This document shows, in pieces, positions 42,022 to 49,011 of a DNA stretch of 64,000 bases. A program made the translations under genes and the position numbers. Under the pieces are notes generated by a model. It was given only the letters and a program-made list of their open reading frames with translations. It had not been told where the DNA came from and did not search any database. The stretch covers positions 62,001 to 126,000 of the forward strand of contig CAVSME010000002.1 of NCBI GenBank assembly GCA_963728985.1. The letters are read 5' to 3'. Position 1 is the stretch's first letter; the number at the start of each line of letters is the position of its first letter. The stretch comes from DASXAI01 sp963728985. Lineage in GTDB: Bacteria; Actinomycetota; Acidimicrobiia; Acidimicrobiales; Ilumatobacteraceae.

Positions 42022-43527
42022 ATGGCGGTTTCGGACGACGTGGCGACCAGCGCGCTACGAACGATTCGAAGCCCTCGGCCGCGCCGCGACAACCGACTCG
42101 TTCCTCGGGTTCCCGTCGAGCAGCGCACGCACCTGCGGGCCATCCTGCTGGCCGCCGACGCCGCCGCCATCGGGCTGGCGTGGACGCTCACCCTCGTGCC
42201 CTGGCCGTACTCCGGCCGGCCCGAGCTCGTGTCCTTCGGTGTGGCCGCCGCCCTGACGCTCATCGGCGTCTGGATCCTCCACCTCAACGGTCTCTATCTC
42301 GCTCGCAACGCCACCATGCGCACGATGGAGATGGCCCGCATCGGCCGCTCCGTCATCATCCTCGGCGCGGTGGCGTGGGCGGGTTCACGCCTCCTCCACA
42401 TCCCCCTGGGCAGCGGTCACCTCAACGGCGAGGTCACCGTGGGCACGCTGGCCACGCTGGCGTTCCTCCTCGTCAGTCGCAGCACCTATCGCGCCTGGCT
42501 CACCACCTCCCGGCGAAACGGCAGCTTCGTTCGCGACGTGCTCGTGGTGGGCACGAACGCCGAGGCGGCCGAACTGGTCAACCTCTTCGCCGACCACACC
42601 GAGCTCGGCTTCCGGGTGGCGGGCGTGCTCGGCGACCGCGACGAGGCCATCGCCAACGAGCTGGGCAACCTCTGGTGCGGCGGTCCCAACGACGCCGCCC
42701 GGGTGCTGGCGGCCCGCCAGGCCACCGGGGTGGTCGTGGCCATGGGCACCCTCGACTCCGACGCCCTCACCGAGCTGGTGCGCACGCTGCACCACGCCGG
42801 CGCTCACGTGCACATCTCCTCCGGGCTGCGCCGCATCGACCACCGCCGGCTGCGGGCCCTGCCCCTCGCCTACGAGCCGCTCTTCTACGTCGAGCCGTGG
42901 GCGCTGCCCCACCGCCAGCTCGTCATCAAGCGGGCCCTCGACATCATCGCTGCGGGCCTGGCGCTCATCGTGGCGGCGCCGGTCATGCTGGTGATCGCCG
43001 CGCTGATCAAGCTCAACGACCGAGGGCCGGTGCTGTTCAAGCAGACCCGTGTCGGTGCCGACGGCGAGCTGTTCAAGGTCTACAAGTTCCGCACCATGGT
43101 GGTCGATGCCGAGGCCCGCTTGGCCGCCCTCGCCGCCTCCAACGAGCGCACCGGGCCGCTGTTCAAGATGGACAAGGACCCCCGCGTCACCCGGGTCGGG
43201 CGGTTCCTGCGGGCCTCCAGCCTCGACGAGCTCCCCCAGATCCTCAACGTGCTGACCGGCGACATGAGCCTGGTCGGTCCCCGCCCCGCGCTGCCCTCCG
43301 AGGTGGCCGCCTTCGACGAGGAGCTGCGGGACCGCACCAAGGTCAAGCCGGGCATCACCGGGCTGTGGCAGATCGAGGCCCGCGACAACCCCTCGTTCTC
43401 GGCCTACCGGCGCCTCGACCTCTACTACGTCGAGAACTGGTCGGTCTCGCTCGACATCGTGATCCTCTTCGCCACGATCGAGCACGTCATCACGCGCTTC
43501 GTCACGGCCCTCTTCGGGCGCCGCTGA
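42022..43527 (+). CDS. polyprenyl glycosylphosphotransferase (exopolysaccharide sugar transferase)
   Basis: A 501-residue WbaP/CpsE-type initiating transferase that moves a sugar phosphate to undecaprenyl phosphate. It has four N-terminal helices, a Rossmann-like CoA-binding segment (DVLVVGTNAEAAELVNLFAD), one further helix (IIAAGLALIVAAPVMLVIAA) and the catalytic domain with LFKVYKFRTMVVDAE, SLDELPQILNVLTGDMSLVG and GITGLWQI. AAGAGGAGG seven bases before the ATG fixes the start. Stand-alone here, but other glycan genes lie at 17.7-23.3 kb. Confidence 0.92.
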   Translation: MAVSDDVATSALRTIRSPRPRRDNRLVPRVPVEQRTHLRAILLAADAAAIGLAWTLTLVPWPYSGRPELVSFGVAAALTLIGVWILHLNGLYLARNATMRTMEMARIGRSVIILGAVAWAGSRLLHIPLGSGHLNGEVTVGTLATLAFLLVSRSTYRAWLTTSRRNGSFVRDVLVVGTNAEAAELVNLFADHTELGFRVAGVLGDRDEAIANELGNLWCGGPNDAARVLAARQATGVVVAMGTLDSDALTELVRTLHHAGAHVHISSGLRRIDHRRLRALPLAYEPLFYVEPWALPHRQLVIKRALDIIAAGLALIVAAPVMLVIAALIKLNDRGPVLFKQTRVGADGELFKVYKFRTMVVDAEARLAALAASNERTGPLFKMDKDPRVTRVGRFLRASSLDELPQILNVLTGDMSLVGPRPALPSEVAAFDEELRDRTKVKPGITGLWQIEARDNPSFSAYRRLDLYYVENWSVSLDIVILFATIEHVITRFVTALFGRR

Positions 43528-43647
43528 CCAGGCCAGGCGGGAGGGGAACGGCGGTGGTGGGGCAGCTCGGGCCGCCCCACCATCGCCAGACTCCCGCCTG
43601 ATGCGGCGGCCTCCGGGCCGCCGACGCCGGGGGAGCCGATCGCTCAA

Positions 43648-43706
43648 TGGGTGCGAGATGGCCCGCCAGGCGACGCATTCGGCACCCGTGACCCGATCCG
43701 CACCCA
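43648..43706 (+). repeat. 59-bp dispersed repeat, copy 1 of 2
   Basis: Begins TGGGTGCGAGATG and ends GATCCGCACCCA, with inverted ends TGGGTGCG/CGCACCCA. The reverse complement recurs at 55093-55151 with only a few differences. Confidence 0.75.
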
Positions 43707-43722
43707 GCGCCGCTACCCCGGG

Positions 43723-43776
43723 CTGACCGGGCTGACCGGGCTGACCGGGCTGACCGGGCTGACCGGGCTCGCCGGG
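43723..43776 (+). repeat. tandem 9-bp repeat CTGACCGGG
   Basis: Five perfect head-to-tail copies of CTGACCGGG (43723-43767) and a sixth variant CTCGCCGGG (43768-43776). Confidence 0.9.
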
Positions 43777-43793
43777 CTGCGACCCTCATCCGG

Positions 43794-43849
43794 CGCGCAG
43801 GCTGAGCGTTTCGTACCGCTGGGGCGGTACCAAGTGTTCAGGCTGCGCG
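43794..43849 (-). repeat. 56-bp dispersed palindromic repeat, copy 3 of 3
   Basis: Read on the minus strand it starts CGCGCAGCCTGAACAC, has centre GGTACCGCCCCAGCGGTAC and ends CAGCCTGCGCG. It is the inverse orientation of copies 1 and 2. Confidence 0.75.
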
Positions 43850-43952
43850 GTTTTGTACGGCAGCGGCACCCCGACCCGCGCCCACGTTTCTCCGCTGAGC
43901 CGTCGGCGACACCCGCCCGACCAGCCCTTCCCCGGCGCCCCACTCCCCCGTT

Positions 43953-43971
43953 CGCGCACAGCCTGTGCGCG
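43953..43971. repeat. palindrome CGCGCACAG-c-CTGTGCGCG
   Basis: A perfect 19-base palindrome around one central C, matching the element at 14964-14984. In both places it neighbours a copy of the 56-bp repeat. Confidence 0.65.
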
Positions 43972-44031
43972 GAACTGCACCCACGTACCCCTACGCGCAC
44001 AGGCGGCGCGCTGAGAAGGGGGGACACGCGA

Positions 44032-44061
44032 AGAGGGAGCCGGCGTCAGCCGGCTCCCTCT
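44032..44061 (-). terminator. 13-bp hairpin terminator of amt
   Basis: AGAGGGAGCCGGC and GCCGGCTCCCTCT pair perfectly around GTCA, 20 bases beyond the amt stop codon. Confidence 0.75.
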
Positions 44062-44081
44062 CCTTCACCGAACTGCCTGAC

Positions 44082-45629
44082 CTAGTTGATGACGGGCTCG
44101 CCCTTGTTGCTGATGAGTCCCATGTCGATGGCCTCGCCCTCCGACGGCAGGAATGCCGGGTAGGCGAAGACACCCATCTCGGGTAGGTCCAGACCCTCGA
44201 TCTCGTCGGCCTCCTCGGAACGGATGCCGCCCTTGGTGACGGCGTTCTGGACCTTGAAGAAGATGAACGCCAGCCCGCCCATCACGATCCAGATCGTCAG
44301 CACGCCGGCGATCTGGGCGCCGAGCTGACCCCAGCCCGTTCCCCCGTAGAGGATGCCCGTGACGCCCTTGTCGCCCAGGTCGGTGCCGTTCCAGCCGGCG
44401 CCGTACTGGCCGTCGGCGAAGATGCCGATGCACAGCACGCCGAGCGAACCACACACGCCGTGCACCGAGATGGCGCCGACCGGGTCATCGATCTTGAACT
44501 TGCGCTCGATGATCCAGATCGACTCGATGACGACGATGCCGGCGATGATGCCGATGGCGGCGGCCGCCCACGGCTGCACGAAGGCACACGGCGCCGTGAT
44601 GGCGACGAGGCCGGCGAGCATGCCGTTGGCCATCATCCCGGGGTCGGGCTTGCCCGTGCGCAGCATCACCCACGCCATGGCGATGGTGGCACCGAAGGCG
44701 GCGGCGATGGCCGTGTTGGCGGCGATCACCCCGAAGCGGATGTCGGTCGTTGCGAGGGTGGACGCCGCGTTGAAGCCGAACCAGCCAAACAGCAGGATGA
44801 ACGTGCCCAGCATCGCCATCGGGATGTGATGGGCCGCCAGCGAACGGGGCTTTCCGTCCTTGCCGTACTTGCCGAGCCGGGGACCGAGCACGATGGCGCC
44901 GGCCAGCGCGGCAGCGCCGCCCATGTTGTGCACCACGCCGGAACCGGCGAAGTCGACGTAGCCGAACCCGGCGTTGACGCTCTTGCCGAGGCTGGCGAGC
45001 CAGCCGCCGCCCCACGTCCAGGCGCCGAACAGCGGGTAGTAGATCGCGCCGCAGAACAGGCCCCAACCGACGAAGCTCTTCCACTTCCACCGCTCGGCCA
45101 TGGCTCCGGTCGGGATGGTGGCAGTGGTGTCCATGAACGCCACCATGTAGAGGAAGAACGCCATCAGGCCGGCGGTGTAGGCGTCGCCGCTACCACCGAG
45201 GGCGGGTGGTGACCACCACAGGAACGTCCAGTTGCCGGAGCCGATGAGAGCCTTACCCGGGGCGGCGAAGCCGAGGAGGGACGTGCCGTAGCCCCCGAAC
45301 ATGAACGAGTACCCGACGATGAAGAAGGCCACGAACCCGAGGCCGAAGACGGCGAAGTTCGTGCTCACCACGTGGGCCGCATGCTTGGCCCGACAGAAGC
45401 CGGTCTCGACGAGGGCGAAGCCGGCCTGCATGAAGATGACGAGTACGGCACCGATCACGACCCACAAGATGTTGGTGGCGATGCCGAGGCCTTCGACGGT
45501 CGTCGTATCCGGCGGGGCCGATTGCTCCGCCCACGCGGCGCCGCCTGTCAGCAGCAGCGTGCCTGCGGTGACAGCACCGGCGACCACCGCTCCCTTGGCG
45601 ACGCGGCGCCAGGGTGGGGATCCGGGCAT
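44082..45629 (-). CDS. amt: ammonium transporter Amt
   Basis: A 515-residue Amt/Rh channel. A cleavable signal (VTAGTLLLTGGAAWA) precedes about eleven helices. Signature segments are FALVETGFCRAKHAAHV, DFAGSGVVHNMGGAAALAGA, FGFNAAST-type LLFGWFGFNAAST and SVHGVCGSLGVL. AGGAG lies five bases before the ATG. No glnK follows, which is unusual since amt-glnK pairs are common. A GlnR-like region precedes it. Confidence 0.94.
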   Translation of the reverse strand: MPGSPPWRRVAKGAVVAGAVTAGTLLLTGGAAWAEQSAPPDTTTVEGLGIATNILWVVIGAVLVIFMQAGFALVETGFCRAKHAAHVVSTNFAVFGLGFVAFFIVGYSFMFGGYGTSLLGFAAPGKALIGSGNWTFLWWSPPALGGSGDAYTAGLMAFFLYMVAFMDTTATIPTGAMAERWKWKSFVGWGLFCGAIYYPLFGAWTWGGGWLASLGKSVNAGFGYVDFAGSGVVHNMGGAAALAGAIVLGPRLGKYGKDGKPRSLAAHHIPMAMLGTFILLFGWFGFNAASTLATTDIRFGVIAANTAIAAAFGATIAMAWVMLRTGKPDPGMMANGMLAGLVAITAPCAFVQPWAAAAIGIIAGIVVIESIWIIERKFKIDDPVGAISVHGVCGSLGVLCIGIFADGQYGAGWNGTDLGDKGVTGILYGGTGWGQLGAQIAGVLTIWIVMGGLAFIFFKVQNAVTKGGIRSEEADEIEGLDLPEMGVFAYPAFLPSEGEAIDMGLISNKGEPVIN

Positions 45630-46168
45630 GGGTTCTCCTTTCGCGCGAGGCGGCCCGGAGAGCGGCGCTGACCGCCGGGCCCACCCCTACTTGGTCCAGT
45701 GTGCGCGACCGTACGGAGGGCCCGTTTCGCAAACGTTGGCTCGCTGTGACGCGGATGCGACGGGTTTCTGTCGATTTCCTGTCAAGCCCCGTGCGCGCGG
45801 CCCAGCGCTGGTCCCCGCCGAGCGGCCCACTGCGAAGGCAGGTGACCTCGAGGTGCAGTTCGTCCCGCAGGAGACGGCCAGTCGTGCCGCGCGGGCATCA
45901 CACGTCGTTCACTCGCCATGCGCGACGACACTAGGAGTCCGAGGTTGTCGACCCAGTGTCGCCCGTGTGAAGTGCACGCCCTCGCGGCCGTGATGGTTGT
46001 GACGCAGGACGCGACAGCGCTGGCAGCGTCAGCACGGCAAACCTCCGGTATCGACAAGGTGAACTCCGCGCGCACCTCGCTGATCACCACCCCGCGAAGG
46101 GTGATGCCGGACCATCCTCGGCCTCGCCATGCTCGTGAACGGTCGTCGACGAGGAAGGGGGCGCCACG
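45630..46168. other. long divergent intergenic region between amt and the GH63 gene
   Basis: About 540 bases without a supportable gene. It holds candidate operators near amt (45723-45783) and the GGAAGGGGG ribosome site of the GH63 gene at its right end. Short open frames on both strands lack start signals. Confidence 0.5.
45723..45783 (-). promoter_or_regulatory. candidate nitrogen-control sites upstream of amt
   Basis: On the minus strand GACAGGAAATC is followed at once by GACAGAAACCC, two half-sites 11 bp apart, the period of actinobacterial GlnR boxes (GTnAC-N6-GaAAC type). CGTTT-CGC-AAACG at 45723-45735 is a separate 13-base palindrome. Assignment to GlnR is an inference from spacing and the target gene. 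Confidence 0.35.
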
Positions 46169-48886
46169 ATGGCGCACGGGGTGGAAGCGGACCGGCTGGA
46201 CGAGGCCCGCGCTGGGGTGCCGTGGAAGCGGTGGGGTCCCTACCTGAGCGAGCGGCAGTGGGGCACGGTCAGGGAGGACTACAGCGACAACGGCGATGCC
46301 TGGAGCTACTTCAGCCATGACCAGGCCCGGTCACGCGCCTACAAGTGGGGCGAGGACGGCCTCGCCGGGTTCTGCGACGATCACCAGCGGCTGTGCTTCG
46401 GCCTCGCGCTCTGGAACGGCGCCGATCCCATCCTCAAAGAGCGCATGTTCGGGCTGACGAACGCCGAGGGCAACCACGGCGAAGACGTCAAGGACTACTA
46501 CTTCTTCCTCGACGCCACCCCGACCAGCTCCTACCTCAAGTACCGGTACCGCTACCCGCTGGCCGAGTACCCCTACGACGATCTGGTGGCGACGAACCGT
46601 GCCCGTGGCCGCCTGGACTGGGAGTACGAGCTGATCGACACGGGCGTGCTCGACGACGGTCGGTACGTCGACGTCGATGTCGAGTTCGCCAAGGCCGCTC
46701 CCGACGACATCCACGTTCGTGTCATTGTCAACAACCGCAGCGCCGAGCCGGCCACCATCCACGTCCTGCCGTCGTTGTGGTTCCGCAACACGTGGTGGCT
46801 GGGCCAGCCGAAGGGCACGCTGCGGGCCCCGGCCGACGGGGCCGACCGGCTCATCATGGCCGAGCACCCGGACCTCGGCGAGCTCGTGCTGCGGTGCGGT
46901 GGCGCTCCCGAGTTGCTGTTCACCGAGAACGAGACGAACAACGAGCGGCTGTGGGGTTCCGCCAACGCGTCACCCTACGTGAAGGACGCGTTCCACGACT
47001 ACGTCGTGCACGGGCGCACGAACGCCGTGAACCCGGCCCGCACCGGGACCAAGGCAGCCGCGCACTACGTGCTCGACGTGGCGCCCCGCGGCGCCCAAGT
47101 GATCTCGCTGGAGCTGTGCCCGTCGGGCGCACCGCGGCTGGGACCCGCCGAGGTCGACGCGCTGTTCGCGGCCCGGATCGCCGAGGCGGACGCGTTCTAC
47201 GCTTCGATCACCCCGCCGTCCACCACGCCCGATGAGGCGGTGGTGATGAGGCAGGCGCTCGCCGGGATGCTGTGGAGCAAGCAGCACTACTTCTTCGACT
47301 TGGACCGTTGGCTCGCCGAGCACGACGTGTACCCGCTGCGAGGGCCGGGGGGACCGCAGATCCGCAACCGCGAGTGGTTCCACATGATCAACGACGACGT
47401 GATCTCGATGCCCGACACGTGGGAGTACCCGTGGTACGCCTCGTGGGATCTCGCGTTCCACACGGCGGCGTTGGCGATGGTGGACATCGACTTCGCCAAG
47501 GACCAACTCCAGTTGATGCTGCGAGAGCTGTACTCCCACCCGAGCGGGCAGCTGCCGGCATACGAGTGGAACTTCTCCGACGTGAACCCGCCGGTCCATG
47601 CGTGGGCGACGCTGCTCGTCTACGAGACCGAGCTCGAGCAGCGCGGGGAGGGCGATCTCGCCTGGTTGAAGAGCGCCTTCCAGAAGCTGCTCGTCAACTT
47701 CACGTGGTGGATCAACCGCAAGGACCCGACAGGTCGCAACGTGTTCGAAGGCGGGTTCCTGGGGCTGGACAACATCGGCGTGTTCGACCGCAGCGCCCCG
47801 CTGCCGACCGGCGGTCACCTGGAGCAGTCCGACGGCACCGCATGGATGGCGTTCTTCTCGCAGTGCATGCTCGGCATCGCGATCGAGCTGGCCCAGCACG
47901 ACCCGCTGTACGACGACATGGTGCTCAAGTTCGCCGAGCACTTCTTGTTCATCGCTGCGGCGATGGACCGGGTGGGCGACAACCGCGACGAGCTCTGGGA
48001 CGAGGAGGACGGGTTCTTCTACGACGTGCTGCGTCTGCCTGACGGCCAGGCGGAGCGGCTGAAGGTGCGCTCGATGGTGGGACTGCTGCCGCTGTGCGCG
48101 ACCACCGTCCTGCCCCTCGGCGGGGCCCGGATCAGCGAGGACCTGATGTCACGCCTCCGCCGTCGCATCGAAGCCATGCCGGAGCTGCTGGCGACGATCC
48201 ACGACGCACGTGAGCCTGGTGTCAACGGCCATCGGATGCTGGCCGTCGTCGACGAGGCCAAGTTGCGTCGAATCCTGGCCCGGATGCTCGACGAGGACGA
48301 GTTCCTCGGGCCGCACGGGCTCCGTGCCGTGTCCCGCTACCACGGCGAGCACCCGTTCCACTTCGACGTGCACGGCCAGATCTACGAGGTGCGGTACCTG
48401 CCGGCCGAATCGGACTCGGGGATGTTCGGCGGCAACTCGAACTGGCGGGGCCCGGTCTGGTTCCCGGTGAACTACCTGATCCTACGAGGGCTGCTCCACC
48501 TGTACGCCTACTACGGCGACGACTTCAAGGTGGAGTGCCCGACCGGTTCCGGACGCGAGTGCACGCTCTTCGAGGTGGCCTCCGAGCTCGGCCGACGCCT
48601 GGCGTCCATCTTCGTGCCCGACGCCGCCGGCCGCCGGCCGGTGTACGGCGGGACCGACCGCATTCACAATGACCCGAACTGGAAGGACCTGGTGCTCTTC
48701 TACGAGTACTACCACGGCGACAACGGCGCCGGACTCGGGGCCAGCCACCAGACGGGCTGGTCGGGCCTCGTCGCCCGGGTGATCCAGGCGCTCGGCTACC
48801 TCGAGCCCGAAGACCTGCTGCGCAGCGGAATGACGGGGCACCTCGTGTACGCCCGGGCAGCCCGCCAGCAGGACGCAAGCCAGTGA
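46169..48886 (+). CDS. glycoside hydrolase family 63-type glucosidase
   Basis: A 905-residue cytoplasmic protein. The start WKRWGPYLSERQWGTVREDY with YSDNGDAWSYFSHDQARSRA, the middle YPWYASWDLAFHTAAL (catalytic Asp region) and C-terminal GNSNWRGPVWFPVNYLI plus WSGLVARVIQ match the GH63/MGH-like proteins that are large (alpha/alpha)6-barrel enzymes acting on alpha-glucosides, in some relatives on mannosyl- or glucosylglycerate. GGAAGGGGG precedes the ATG. It has no signal peptide and no operon partner. Substrate not determined. Confidence 0.85.
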   Translation: MAHGVEADRLDEARAGVPWKRWGPYLSERQWGTVREDYSDNGDAWSYFSHDQARSRAYKWGEDGLAGFCDDHQRLCFGLALWNGADPILKERMFGLTNAEGNHGEDVKDYYFFLDATPTSSYLKYRYRYPLAEYPYDDLVATNRARGRLDWEYELIDTGVLDDGRYVDVDVEFAKAAPDDIHVRVIVNNRSAEPATIHVLPSLWFRNTWWLGQPKGTLRAPADGADRLIMAEHPDLGELVLRCGGAPELLFTENETNNERLWGSANASPYVKDAFHDYVVHGRTNAVNPARTGTKAAAHYVLDVAPRGAQVISLELCPSGAPRLGPAEVDALFAARIAEADAFYASITPPSTTPDEAVVMRQALAGMLWSKQHYFFDLDRWLAEHDVYPLRGPGGPQIRNREWFHMINDDVISMPDTWEYPWYASWDLAFHTAALAMVDIDFAKDQLQLMLRELYSHPSGQLPAYEWNFSDVNPPVHAWATLLVYETELEQRGEGDLAWLKSAFQKLLVNFTWWINRKDPTGRNVFEGGFLGLDNIGVFDRSAPLPTGGHLEQSDGTAWMAFFSQCMLGIAIELAQHDPLYDDMVLKFAEHFLFIAAAMDRVGDNRDELWDEEDGFFYDVLRLPDGQAERLKVRSMVGLLPLCATTVLPLGGARISEDLMSRLRRRIEAMPELLATIHDAREPGVNGHRMLAVVDEAKLRRILARMLDEDEFLGPHGLRAVSRYHGEHPFHFDVHGQIYEVRYLPAESDSGMFGGNSNWRGPVWFPVNYLILRGLLHLYAYYGDDFKVECPTGSGRECTLFEVASELGRRLASIFVPDAAGRRPVYGGTDRIHNDPNWKDLVLFYEYYHGDNGAGLGASHQTGWSGLVARVIQALGYLEPEDLLRSGMTGHLVYARAARQQDASQ

Positions 48887-49011
48887 CGGCGTAGCCGCGG
48901 GACCCGGTGATCTACGAGCTCGACACCGTCGCGTGGCTTCACGACATCAGTGCCCGCGCCGGAGTACGCGGGGCGACCGGGCGGCCCGTGCCACAGCTGC
49001 AACCGACATGA

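Larger units (their letters stand above)
43528..44031. other. gene-free repeat-rich region
   Basis: About 500 bases with no supportable gene. In order it holds a 59-bp dispersed repeat, five and a half tandem copies of CTGACCGGG, copy 3 of the 56-bp repeat and a 19-base palindrome, before the amt terminator. The open frame that reads GLTGLTGL through it is only the tandem repeat translated. Confidence 0.65.

Noticed and set aside
43723..43776. possible CRISPR array
   Set aside because: Units are nine bases without spacers; no cas genes are present in the window.
43651..44085. plus-strand frame with GLTGLTGL repeats
   Set aside because: It is a translation of the 9-bp tandem array and dispersed repeats, with no ribosome site or conserved part.
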